Shown here: positions 7,359 through 15,325 of the stretch, one piece after another
How positions within the stretch are numbered: position 1 is the stretch's first letter
Layout: every line of letters begins with the position of its first letter
Origin: Lachnoanaerobaculum sp. OBRC5-5
Lineage (GTDB): Bacteria; Bacillota; Clostridia; Lachnospirales; Lachnospiraceae
Direction: 5' to 3'
Assembly (NCBI RefSeq): GCF_000296385.1
Contig: NZ_JH815185.1
Span: forward strand, 1 to 64,000
DNA: 64,000 nt
The notes under the pieces: model-generated
Told to the model about the DNA's origin: nothing
Databases searched by the model: none
The model's input: only the letters and a program-made list of their open reading frames with translations
Position numbers and translations under genes: made by a program

Positions 7359-8949
7359 GGTCAAGCATAAATGATTATGTCCTAAAATAATTATTTTATA
7401 AGCCCCACAAAAGGGGCTTTTTATCATGCACTTTTTAAGTCTTGTTCAATTCTGTGTGGTTGTGAGTGGACAAATTTTTTAAAGGCACTTCTTCTCCAAG
7501 GATGATTCATTGGTGGAATATAAGGTTTTCTAGGTTTTGGCTTTTTGTAATCAGCGTCCAGGTCTTTAGACTTACGCTCATGTGTTGGTATTTCCTCCGG
7601 CACATGAATATCTTTGTCATTAACGCACGCAAACAAATACTTATCAAATGCCTTGATAAGCATAACTTTTGTTCCTTTTTGATAATGGATCTGCACTCCC
7701 TTATGATCTATCATCTTATAAAACTTTTTCTCAAATTGAATCGCATGTCCTGCGTCAACAGTTCTTTCTGTCAGAACCGCTAAAGTAAGATTTATTTTTT
7801 TCTTGGACGGTTGTGTTTCAAATACAGATTTGATACCATAAAGTGGAAGTGCAAACTTCTCATTGAATTCTTTTATGTAGGAGTGAAGGAATTCATTGGC
7901 TTTATTGATATCGGTTACGCCTGCGATTCTGAATTCAACCAGCAGGCGTGACTGTAAGGTTTGATTCAAACGTTCTATGCGTCCTTTAGCTTGAGGTACA
8001 CTACTTGATTCAAGTTCTACACCAAGCTGCTTGCAGGCATAAGCGAACTGTGTATAGGTGTCTTTATCATCAGATAAGGCGCCTTTTTTCTTGTACGTAA
8101 ATACAGTTCTTCTATCGGTAAGAAACTTATAAGGAATACCGTAATCAGTAAGTATCTGATCGAATACATGGTAGTAGCCGTTAAGAGTTTCCTGAGTTTC
8201 AAACCGGGCACCTGTAACAACGCCTGAGGCATCATCGATAGCCAAATGTAGATGCCATATTTGTCCCGGTACCCATTCATAAGGGGTTGCATCCATTTGT
8301 TGTAGTTCACCAAAATAAGCACATCTTGGACGACGGCTGTGGGCATCATCGATTGCTACCAGGTTGGCCTGTATAGATGCCAGCTCCTTCTTTGTCTTTG
8401 CAGTTTCTTTTTTAGCTTTCAGCTTTTGCTTAATACGTCTACGTTTAGCTTTGGTGGCCTTTGGAGAAAGAATATATTCAGACTCCAAGATATTCATTAC
8501 AGATGAATGTGAGATACATATGCCCTCATTCTTTTTCAGAAGCTCTGTATAGTGCTCAAAGTTTGCATCATAGTATTTAGTTCTGTAAAGGTCTATGACT
8601 TGTCTACGAATATCATGGGAGATTGTAGTGGCCGGCTTTTTGCCTTTGTTACCGTGTAGAAAGAATTTCTTGCCACTTTTTATATATCCCTGTAACATAC
8701 GATTTATATGCCTCTTGGTGCATCCCAGTACCATAGCGGCTCTGTTCTTGTTAGCGGTATCAGGGTGGTCAGCCAACCCTTTGATAACTTCGTATTTCTT
8801 TTGCTCATTCAGTGATAAAACTACCTTTTTGATAAGTCTGTTCCTCCTGTTTAATAAAATGTATAAAGCACTATTCTATCATAAACAGGACATTTTCGTT
8901 TGGGGTATATTAGGACTTTATCATATACCCTTTATCATATACGGCTTAT
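7359..8949 (-). mobile_element. IS1202-group (ISNCY) insertion sequence
   Basis: About 1.59 kb between two 29-bp direct repeats, with one transposase gene on the minus strand. No long perfect terminal inverted repeat is visible. A subterminal pair, ATGATTATGTCCTAAAATAA (7371-7390) and the complement of 8905-8924, matches at about 15 of 20 positions, and a further ATGTCCT occurs near 8888 on the minus strand. These may be transposase-binding sites. The intact duplication indicates a fairly recent insertion. Confidence 0.8.
7424..8833 (-). CDS. ISNCY-family (IS1202 group) transposase
   Basis: An N-terminal HTH region (NEQKKYEVIKGLADHPDTAN, AAMVLGCTKRHINRM) is followed by a linker with a Lys/Arg-rich helix and an rve-type integrase core. 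Catalytic candidates are the Asp in QQMDATPYEW, the Asp in FLTDRRTVF and the Glu in GRIERLNQ. The likely start is an unusual ATC at 8833, nine bases after a perfect AGGAGG (8848-8843 on this strand): family members usually begin MKKVVL, and the frame here reads IKKVVLSLNEQ. The first conventional in-frame start is a TTG at 8776, which would cut into the HTH. With the ATC start the protein is 469 residues. Confidence 0.85.
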   Translation of the reverse strand: MKKVVLSLNEQKKYEVIKGLADHPDTANKNRAAMVLGCTKRHINRMLQGYIKSGKKFFLHGNKGKKPATTISHDIRRQVIDLYRTKYYDANFEHYTELLKKNEGICISHSSVMNILESEYILSPKATKAKRRRIKQKLKAKKETAKTKKELASIQANLVAIDDAHSRRPRCAYFGELQQMDATPYEWVPGQIWHLHLAIDDASGVVTGARFETQETLNGYYHVFDQILTDYGIPYKFLTDRRTVFTYKKKGALSDDKDTYTQFAYACKQLGVELESSSVPQAKGRIERLNQTLQSRLLVEFRIAGVTDINKANEFLHSYIKEFNEKFALPLYGIKSVFETQPSKKKINLTLAVLTERTVDAGHAIQFEKKFYKMIDHKGVQIHYQKGTKVMLIKAFDKYLFACVNDKDIHVPEEIPTHERKSKDLDADYKKPKPRKPYIPPMNHPWRRSAFKKFVHSQPHRIEQDLKSA

Positions 8950-8978
8950 AAGCATAATAAAATAAATCATTTACAGAC
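8950..8978 (+). repeat. 29-bp direct repeat, right copy
   Basis: This copy is identical to 7330-7358 and ends just before the promoter region of the three-gene nuclease operon. Confidence 0.85.
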
Positions 8979-9020
8979 TTGACAAAATCGGAAAAATATG
9001 ATGCCACACTTGTTTGTTTA

Positions 9021-9029
9021 TGGTATAAT
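9021..9029 (+). promoter_or_regulatory. Extended -10 promoter of the three-gene operon
   Basis: TGGTATAAT is a perfect -10 box with a TGN extension, 32 bases before the start codon at 9061. No convincing -35 box lies 16-18 bases upstream. The IS element ends about 70 bases upstream and may have replaced the native upstream sequence. Confidence 0.5.
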
Positions 9030-9060
9030 AAAGCATAATGTAACCAAAGGGAGGAGAGGA

Positions 9061-10179
9061 ATGACTAATAGAGCTGCGATGGATGAGGTGACATTTCTTA
9101 ATTTCTATAGAGAGAGTGTATCATGTTATTCAAAAAGGGCGAAGCGTAAAATATGTAGTGCATTAGAGAAAGATGGCAAAATAACATTTGAATCTCAAAT
9201 GAGTATCCAAACGGCTGGCAATAGTCCAATTTATTTTGAGAAAGCAGATGTTGACGCTATTATTTCGAAGACAACCATGACACCAGATTTTATGGGATTT
9301 TTTGAAGAGTGGGAATATACTAAATTATATAAGTATTCTGTACCGGTTTTTTTTGAAACCGAAAAAGAGATTGAGGGAAGTTTAAAAAATATTGGAATTA
9401 AGAAATTCGAAAAGAATAGTTTTTCAACGGATTATATTTTAAAAACTTTACTTTTAGATGCCGATCCAATGTGGTACGAAAGTGGTGGAAAATATTTTGT
9501 CAAGTTTGTATTACAAAAATCATGTTTTCAGGGTGATGATTACGAGCAAATAGATTATAGATATCCAATTGTCATTTATATTGATAAAAACATTGGAGTG
9601 CTAGAAGTAAGATATGATGCTGTAAAATATAGTGCTCAGCAAACTGAAAGTAATATCTATGCGAATTTAGTAAGTACATGTTTAAAATGGCTTGTAGAGA
9701 AACTGGAATTTAAGTTGTTTTTGTGTGAACATGCAAATACCATAGATGTTATTAATGATAAATCGGATTCTTCTGTAAGAATGTATAGACAGATGATGGC
9801 TTTAAAATCAGGAGGCTCAGCAGAGTTAAAAGCTGCAGAGAGTAGAGATGCTGTTTTACCATTTGTAGGTGAACTTCGAGAACTTATAGAAGAGAATGTA
9901 GATTTGTTTAATAACGAAGCGAAAGGGGTAATAGAAAAATATTTGAATGATATAGAATTGACAGCAAGTTACCCTTATATTTATATCAAATGGGAAAATG
10001 CAGTTGAATCTCAGAGCTATATTGTGAAAATAACCTTTGATTATTTGAACCAAAAATATACATTGCTACAGCATTTGACAGGGACATGTAGCGATATAGG
10101 AATGGAGCGAATGAACAATGCAATTAAATATCTTTGTGAAAGCAGCTCCTTTACTAAAGGAGAAGAAATTAAATATTAA
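9061..10179 (+). CDS. Hypothetical protein, first gene of a nuclease-containing operon
   Basis: A 372-residue soluble protein with no motif that I recognise, no signal peptide and no membrane segment. It is a mix of alpha and beta, with a beta-rich stretch around residues 150-200 (WYESGGKYFVKFVLQ ... YPIVIYIDKNIGVLEVRYDAV) that may be a sensor or protein-interaction fold. A strong GGAGGAGAGG just before ATG 9061 fixes the start over the in-frame ATG at 8998. The gene overlaps the next by 62 bases, and all three genes are tightly packed. Sitting between an IS element and a restriction-modification locus, it is probably part of a defence module; this is inference. Confidence 0.6.
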   Translation: MTNRAAMDEVTFLNFYRESVSCYSKRAKRKICSALEKDGKITFESQMSIQTAGNSPIYFEKADVDAIISKTTMTPDFMGFFEEWEYTKLYKYSVPVFFETEKEIEGSLKNIGIKKFEKNSFSTDYILKTLLLDADPMWYESGGKYFVKFVLQKSCFQGDDYEQIDYRYPIVIYIDKNIGVLEVRYDAVKYSAQQTESNIYANLVSTCLKWLVEKLEFKLFLCEHANTIDVINDKSDSSVRMYRQMMALKSGGSAELKAAESRDAVLPFVGELRELIEENVDLFNNEAKGVIEKYLNDIELTASYPYIYIKWENAVESQSYIVKITFDYLNQKYTLLQHLTGTCSDIGMERMNNAIKYLCESSSFTKGEEIKY

Positions 10180-10477
10180 TGTAGATACTTTTATAGATTT
10201 TTTAGCTCATTATAGTTCTAAGGATTGGATTTATCCAACTGCTATACATAGGAAATTGAAATATGATATAAAAGATATCTATGATGCCTTAGAATTACTT
10301 AGAGAGGCTGGTTATATTGAGCAGTACTTGGAAATATACTGTCCAGGGTGTCAACGCTATACCGGACAATACTATAAAACTATAGGTGAAATTCCTGATG
10401 AAATCTATTGTATAAATTGTGATGAAGAAATAGAAAATCCATTGGAACATGCATCTGTGGTTTATAGGGTATTGTAG
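10118..10477 (+). CDS. Winged-helix plus zinc-ribbon protein
   Basis: A 119-residue protein. Residues 20-72 look like a winged helix (VDTFIDFLAHYSSKDWIYPTAI, KDIYDALELLREAGYIEQ), followed by a four-Cys zinc ribbon with C75-x2-C78 and C98-x2-C101. Such combinations bind nucleic acid or bridge a nuclease to a partner. The start at ATG 10118 overlaps the previous gene by 62 bases. No good ribosome binding site precedes it, so an internal start (GTG 10136) is possible. The next gene begins two bases after its stop, indicating coupled expression. Confidence 0.6.
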   Translation: MQLNIFVKAAPLLKEKKLNINVDTFIDFLAHYSSKDWIYPTAIHRKLKYDIKDIYDALELLREAGYIEQYLEIYCPGCQRYTGQYYKTIGEIPDEIYCINCDEEIENPLEHASVVYRVL

Positions 10478-10479
10478 TT

Positions 10480-11187
10480 ATGGCAGATTTTCAAAATATA
10501 GACAATTATAAATTGGCAGAGGAGTTATTAAATGAGCACGGTTTTGACATTCCGAGTTTTTTATACTATGAATGCCATAAAAATCCAAGTTTTTTACAAA
10601 TGAGTGATGATAATCATGAAAAATTTTGTTCTTTGTATGATGAAATTTTTACGCCTTCCTCTACAACAAAAAGTAAGGGGAATAAATTAGAGGAGCTTAC
10701 GGCGGTCTTGTTTGCAAAGGCATTTCCTAATATTTTTGATGTAAAGAAGAATTGTAGAACAAGTTCGAATGAAGTAGATTTGTTAGTCAGCTGGAAAGAT
10801 GCTGCGAGTAGAATAGGTTTAACGAACGATTTTGATGGACTCGGGAGTACTTTTTTATGTGAGTGTAAAAATTATGAAGGTAAAGTAAATGTTACATATG
10901 TTGGAAAATTTTTTTCATTGATGAGTTACACAGATACAAAGTTTGGAATCTTGGTAGCGTGGGACGGAGTTACTGGAAAGGGATGGTCTGATGGATTGGG
11001 ACTTATAAAAAAATTAGCACTTGCAGAGAAAAGGTATATTATAGTTCTCACAAAGGAAGATTTTTATGATATTTATCAAAGAAATAAGAATGTATTTGAA
11101 CTATTAAGAGATAAGTATCAGTCATTAAAACATGACATAATGTATGACAATTACGTATCTAAGCATAAAGCAGAGGGAAAATTATAA
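10480..11187 (+). CDS. PD-(D/E)XK (Mrr/restriction endonuclease-like) nuclease
   Basis: A 235-residue protein with an N-terminal helical region (1-65) and a restriction-endonuclease-like core. Glu71-Glu72 lie on the first helix, Glu98-Val-Asp100 on the following strand, and Glu128-Cys-Lys130 on the next. This E...D...ExK order is the signature of PD-(D/E)XK enzymes. A C-terminal extension (residues 170-235) follows. It should cut DNA, with the two preceding proteins as likely partners. No methyltransferase is coupled to this operon, so self-protection would have to come from activation by an invader signal. The operon ends at a hairpin terminator at 11209. Confidence 0.7.
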   Translation: MADFQNIDNYKLAEELLNEHGFDIPSFLYYECHKNPSFLQMSDDNHEKFCSLYDEIFTPSSTTKSKGNKLEELTAVLFAKAFPNIFDVKKNCRTSSNEVDLLVSWKDAASRIGLTNDFDGLGSTFLCECKNYEGKVNVTYVGKFFSLMSYTDTKFGILVAWDGVTGKGWSDGLGLIKKLALAEKRYIIVLTKEDFYDIYQRNKNVFELLRDKYQSLKHDIMYDNYVSKHKAEGKL

Positions 11188-11208
11188 ATTTATAAAAGTA
11201 GTATTAGA

Positions 11209-11235
11209 AGCACTTGCGTTTTGTGAGTGCTTTTT
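11209..11235 (+). terminator. Rho-independent terminator of the three-gene operon
   Basis: AGCACT (11209-11214) pairs with AGTGCT (11226-11231), followed by TTTTT, 22 bases after the nuclease stop. The stem is short, with a partly paired TTG/GTG extension. Confidence 0.6.
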
Positions 11236-11272
11236 GGGTTATATAGTTAAATGTTTGGGTTATATATTACCA

Positions 11273-11326
11273 ATCTCAACTTTTTCTTATATTTCTTATA
11301 CCATATCCCCATTTAAAAGTTGAGAT
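11273..11326. promoter_or_regulatory. 12-bp inverted repeat upstream of the methyltransferase
   Basis: ATCTCAACTTTT (11273-11284) and its exact reverse complement (11315-11326) enclose a 30-base AT-rich loop. They lie about 260 bases before the methyltransferase start. There is no T-run of terminator type. The rest of 11236-11584 shows no gene. A TATAAT at 11540 is not backed by a clear -35 box. Confidence 0.4.
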
Positions 11327-11584
11327 TTTATTTTCAACAAACAGATATTAGAATAAAACATGGTAACTCCATTCGAATAGAGGTTATGAGGATTATATGT
11401 TCCACATAGAATAAGTTAGAGGTATAAGTAAAGGTGAATTGCAAAGGATAATCAAAATCTGATGCCCCACAGATCCAATAATAGCAATAGATTCCCCCTG
11501 TTTATCCGAAATTTCGGGTAGAATATTCATAAAGTTGAGTTATAATATTGTAAGGTATTGTTGAAAACGAAAGAGGAAGATAAG

Positions 11585-12625
11585 ATGTATAAATCAATAG
11601 ATTTATTTGCAGGTATCGGGGGGATAAGGCTCGGCTTTGAACAGGCATTTAAAGGCGATATCAAAACAGTTTTTGTGAGTGAGTGGGATAAAAAAGCGGT
11701 TGAAACTTACAAGGCAAATTATAATGACGGTATAGATGTGGTTGGAGATATTACCAAGGTTGATGAGAAAGATATACCGCCCCATGATATATTACTTGCA
11801 GGGTTTCCTTGTCAAGCCTTTTCTCTTGCAGGTCAGAAGAGAGGCTTTGAAGATGCAAGAGGAACTCTTTTTTTTGATGTCGCAAGGATTGTAAAATACC
11901 ATAAACCTAAAGTCGTATTCTGTGAAAATGTGAAGAATCTGGTTAACCATGATAGAGGTCGTACATTTGATGTTATAAAATCTGTTTTGGAGGATTTGGG
12001 ATATAAAGTGTTCTATAAAGTTCTTAACAGTAAAAACTTCGGCGTTCCGCAAAATAGAGAAAGGATATATATTGTCGGATTCAGGAACGATATAGCACCG
12101 GAAGACTTTACATTTCCTGAGAAAACGGATGATACCAGGGTAATAAAGGATATAATGGAAGAACAAGAAGTATCACCCAAATATTATTTATCCACCATTT
12201 ATCTGGATTCGTTGAAAAGACATAAGGCAAGACATGCTTCCAAGGGGAACGGATTCGGATATGAAATCAGAGAATTGGACTCCGTAGCGGGAGCTATTGT
12301 TTGCGGCGGTATGGGAAGAGAAAGAAACTTGATAATTGATGATCGTTTAACCGACTTTACTCCGGTTACGCATATAAAAGGCAGTGTCAACAAAGAATAT
12401 ATTCGTAAGATGACACCGAGAGAGTGGGCAAGACTTCAGGGATTTCCTGACAATTTTAAGTTTGTAGTTGCCGATACACATTTATATAAGCAGTTCGGAA
12501 ATTCCGTTACAGTTCCTGTGATACGTGCGATTGCCGAAAAGATAAAGGCACAACTTGAAAAAGAAAATACGAAAACTAAGAAAAGCGAAGAAAAATTTGA
12601 ACAATTGGCTTTTACATGGAGGTAA
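11585..12625 (+). CDS. DNA (cytosine-5) methyltransferase of an HpaII-like system
   Basis: A 346-residue C5-cytosine methyltransferase with the family motifs in order: FAGIGGIRLG (AdoMet, about residue 8), GFPCQAFS with catalytic Cys76, ENVKNL (114-119), QNRERIYIVG, a variable target-recognition region, and the C-terminal GNSVTVPVI. It should methylate the site cut by the endonuclease encoded next, protecting host DNA. The HpaII-like endonuclease suggests CCGG, which I infer from the partner. ATG 11585 follows AGGAAG; the upstream in-frame TTG at 11558 lacks a good site. Its last codons contain the ribosome binding site of the endonuclease gene. Confidence 0.9.
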   Translation: MYKSIDLFAGIGGIRLGFEQAFKGDIKTVFVSEWDKKAVETYKANYNDGIDVVGDITKVDEKDIPPHDILLAGFPCQAFSLAGQKRGFEDARGTLFFDVARIVKYHKPKVVFCENVKNLVNHDRGRTFDVIKSVLEDLGYKVFYKVLNSKNFGVPQNRERIYIVGFRNDIAPEDFTFPEKTDDTRVIKDIMEEQEVSPKYYLSTIYLDSLKRHKARHASKGNGFGYEIRELDSVAGAIVCGGMGRERNLIIDDRLTDFTPVTHIKGSVNKEYIRKMTPREWARLQGFPDNFKFVVADTHLYKQFGNSVTVPVIRAIAEKIKAQLEKENTKTKKSEEKFEQLAFTWR

Positions 12626-12627
12626 AT

Positions 12628-13713
12628 ATGCTTAAAGGGAATAAGGGAGAATGGTCTGAAGTATACGTCCTTTTAAAACTTTTGGCTGACGGAAAGATAT
12701 ATGCTGCGGACAGTGAATTGAATAAGCTTGAGGATATTTATTTTCCTATTATTAAAATAATCAGAGAAGAGACCAAGGGCGAGATCAAAGAATATACCGC
12801 AGGAGAAATGATATCGATTTATATTAACGGATCTAAAGTGAAAGAATTGCCTGCGACAGAGTTCGAATCGGAGTCCGGAAATCTGTTGAGTGAGATTAAC
12901 AGCAAAGATTCAAAGGGGTCATTTTCGGTAGAAAGCACGCAGAATTTTATGGATAAAATTTTGTGTTATAAGCTTTCAGCACCTGCAACGGATAAAAGTG
13001 ATATTACGGTAAAAATAGTTGATGTAAACACAGGATACAGCCCTACTGTAGGATTTTCAATAAAATCCGAATTGGGTTCATCTCCGACTTTGTTGAATGC
13101 AGGAAAAACTACAAACTTTATTTATAAAATAGTACATAATTATCCTGATTTGATAAGAGAAGCGAACGAAATATACAAGGTGTCAGGCGGCAAAAATCAT
13201 ACAGATGTCAGAGGGCGTATAAGTAAGATAATTAAGGAAAACGGAACTCTTGAATATCGAAAGATGAACAATCAGGTTTTTGAGGATAATTTGGTTCTTA
13301 TCGACAGCAATATGGATAGAATTATTGCCGAGACTCTTTTATATTTTTATAAAGACGGAATCAGCAATTGTAACGAGATGGTGGAAAAACTTGAACATGA
13401 AAATCCTATGAACTACGGTAATGTAAACGCCTATAGATATAAGTTCAAAAAGTTTTTGACGGCTGTAGCATTGGGAATGAAACCTGCTACAGTTTGGGAC
13501 GGTTTGGATGAGGCTACAGGAGGGTATATTGTAGTTACAAAGGAAGGAAATGTTCTTGCATATCATATATACAACAGAAATTACTTTGAAGAATATTTGT
13601 TAAGTAATACAAAGTATGAAACTGCATCCACATCAAGACATGATTTCGGAGAAGTATACAGTGAAAACGGAGAAGACTTTATAAAACTTAATTTGCAGGT
13701 GAGATTCAGATAG
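12628..13713 (+). CDS. HpaII-family type II restriction endonuclease, copy 1
   Basis: A 361-residue protein starting MLKGNKGEWSEVYVLLKLLADGKIYAAD, the typical opening of HpaII-type enzymes, which cut C^CGG in the characterised member. The C-terminal half (SGGKNHTDVRG, then a conserved TLLYFYKDGISNC region) also fits. GGAGG (12618-12622) inside the end of the methyltransferase gene favours ATG 12628 over the in-frame ATG at 12616. A closely related second copy lies at 15326. The vsr gene overlaps its last base, so methyltransferase, endonuclease and vsr are one transcription unit. Confidence 0.8.
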   Translation: MLKGNKGEWSEVYVLLKLLADGKIYAADSELNKLEDIYFPIIKIIREETKGEIKEYTAGEMISIYINGSKVKELPATEFESESGNLLSEINSKDSKGSFSVESTQNFMDKILCYKLSAPATDKSDITVKIVDVNTGYSPTVGFSIKSELGSSPTLLNAGKTTNFIYKIVHNYPDLIREANEIYKVSGGKNHTDVRGRISKIIKENGTLEYRKMNNQVFEDNLVLIDSNMDRIIAETLLYFYKDGISNCNEMVEKLEHENPMNYGNVNAYRYKFKKFLTAVALGMKPATVWDGLDEATGGYIVVTKEGNVLAYHIYNRNYFEEYLLSNTKYETASTSRHDFGEVYSENGEDFIKLNLQVRFR

Positions 13714-14156
13714 TGAAGAAGAGTAAGCCGATGACAAGAAGTGAGAATATGTCGAGGGTTAAAAGTAAGAATACAAAACCTGAAGTTTATTTGAGAAAGC
13801 TATTGTGGCACAGGGGGTTTAGATACAGATTAAATTATAAGGGTTTACCGGGAAGTCCCGATATCTATATTCCTAAATACAAGGTTGCCATATTTGTGAA
13901 CGGATGTTTTTGGCATATGCATGAAAATTGCAAGTATGCTTCCATCCCTAAGAATAATCATGATTTTTGGAAAAGTAAGTTGGAGGGAAATGTTCAAAGA
14001 GATAAGCAAAACTACATCAAACTTGAGAGCATGGGTATTAATGTTATAGTGGTGTGGGGATGTGAAATCAAACAGATGATGAAAGATAAGGTGATAGAAA
14101 AGGAAAAGACGGATTATCTTGTCAATCACATTTTTTCTACGCCAAACTCCAAATAA
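13713..14156 (+). CDS. vsr: Very short patch repair endonuclease (Vsr)
   Basis: A 147-residue Vsr protein, which nicks next to T:G mismatches that arise when the partner methyltransferase's 5-methylcytosine deaminates. Visible are MSRVKSKNTKPEVYLRKLL, the Asp in GSPDIYIPK, and CFWHMHENCKYASIP followed by FWKSKLEGN, all standard for the family. The probable start is GTG 13713, overlapping the endonuclease stop by one base; ATG 13731 is an alternative. The full C-terminus with VIVVWGCEI is present, unlike the second copy. Confidence 0.92.
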   Translation: MKKSKPMTRSENMSRVKSKNTKPEVYLRKLLWHRGFRYRLNYKGLPGSPDIYIPKYKVAIFVNGCFWHMHENCKYASIPKNNHDFWKSKLEGNVQRDKQNYIKLESMGINVIVVWGCEIKQMMKDKVIEKEKTDYLVNHIFSTPNSK

Positions 14157-14187
14157 TGGCGAGATTTTTCTCGCCATTATTTATTTT
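14152..14187 (+). terminator. Terminator after vsr copy 1
   Basis: A perfect 13-bp stem (14152-14164 with 14169-14181, arm AATAATGGCGAGA) with a TTTT loop and a T-rich tail. A copy of the arm's sequence recurs in the fic promoter region (14206-14218) and after vsr copy 2 (16850-16863), marking duplication junctions. Confidence 0.85.
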
Positions 14188-14232
14188 TCATAGCCAAATA
14201 TGTTATAATGGCGAGAAAATGGAGGTGATGTT

Positions 14233-15276
14233 TTGAGAGAATTCAATTATTTGAAGCTTATGGAATTGTCTTTGCCTGTAAATATATATCATACAATTGC
14301 AAAAATTCACGAATATAAGGGAAAGCAAGAACTTTATGTAAAAAATTATCCTGATGTTTTGGATAAGATGATTGATGTAGCTAAAATACAAAGTACGAAG
14401 TCTTCGAATGCTATTGAGGGGATTTATACAAATGATGCAAGACTTAACGAATTGATGAATAAAAAGGCAGAACCGGGAAACAGGAATGAGGAGGAGATTG
14501 CAGGATATAGGCATGTACTTGACATTATTCATGAAAATTATGCATATATAGAATTTGATAAAAATGATATTTTAACTCTCCATAATCAGTTATATTCATA
14601 TTCATATGTAAACTATAAGGGGAAATTTAAGACTCTTGACAATACCATTATGGAAGTAGATGCGTTAGGCAATAGGAAAGTGAGATTTCAACCGGTAAGC
14701 AGTTTTGAAACAGAAATGTATTTTGATAAAATGGTTGAGGCTTATAATAAAGCAGTGAAAGCAAATATTCCGGCATTAATTTTAATACCTGTGCTTATAC
14801 ATGATTTTTTATGTATTCATCCTTTTGATGATGGTAATGGAAGAATGAGCAGATTACTGACATTACTTTTACTTTATAAGTTCGGTTACTTTGTTGGAAG
14901 ATATATAAGTATAGAAATGCTGATTGAAGAGAGTAAAGAGTCTTATTATGAAGAGTTGCAAAAATCAAGCGAAAAGTGGCATACAGGTGAAAATGATGAA
15001 ATCCCGTTTATAAGATATATTCTTGGGATTTTATTAAAAGCATATGAAGAATGTGATGACAGATTTAACATGATAGGAAATGAGAAATTGACATCACCGG
15101 AAAGAGTATTAACGGTTATTCAAAAGTCATTAGAGCCGCTTTCAAAAAAGGATATTATGATAATCTGTCCCGATATATCACAAAGGACAATAGAACGTTC
15201 TTTAAAGGAATTATATGATAATAGTAAAATAAAACAGGTAGGTAGTGGGCGGTCAACAAAGTACGTTAAGATTTAG
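14233..15276 (+). CDS. Fic-family adenylyltransferase-like protein (class II)
   Basis: A 347-residue protein with a Fic_N region, the Fic core motif HPFDDGNGRMSR at residue 196, and a C-terminal winged helix (residues about 285-347, SPERVLTVIQKSLEPLSKKDI). The inhibitory helix motif S/TxxxEG is present as SSNAIEG (57-63), placing it in the class with N-terminal self-inhibition. Such enzymes usually transfer AMP to target proteins. The start is TTG 14233, five bases after GGAGGTG; the nearby ATG 14228 is out of frame. The gene sits between two copies of the endonuclease/vsr pair and has its own TATAAT-like box near 14203. Confidence 0.88.
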   Translation: MREFNYLKLMELSLPVNIYHTIAKIHEYKGKQELYVKNYPDVLDKMIDVAKIQSTKSSNAIEGIYTNDARLNELMNKKAEPGNRNEEEIAGYRHVLDIIHENYAYIEFDKNDILTLHNQLYSYSYVNYKGKFKTLDNTIMEVDALGNRKVRFQPVSSFETEMYFDKMVEAYNKAVKANIPALILIPVLIHDFLCIHPFDDGNGRMSRLLTLLLLYKFGYFVGRYISIEMLIEESKESYYEELQKSSEKWHTGENDEIPFIRYILGILLKAYEECDDRFNMIGNEKLTSPERVLTVIQKSLEPLSKKDIMIICPDISQRTIERSLKELYDNSKIKQVGSGRSTKYVKI

Positions 15277-15325
15277 AAGCAAGTGAAGAAAAAATTGAAC
15301 AATTGGCTTTTACACGGAGGTAAAT

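Noticed and set aside
7466-8951. Plus-strand frames over the ISNCY transposase
   Set aside because: Antisense shadows of the transposase, without start signals or recognisable content.
8979-9002. TTGACA (8979) with TATGAT (8997) as a promoter
   Set aside because: The spacer is only 12 bases, too short for sigma-A; the extended -10 at 9021 is better.
12616-12627. ATG 12616 as start of the endonuclease
   Set aside because: It precedes the GGAGG at 12618 instead of following it; ATG 12628 is correctly spaced and matches the second copy's start.
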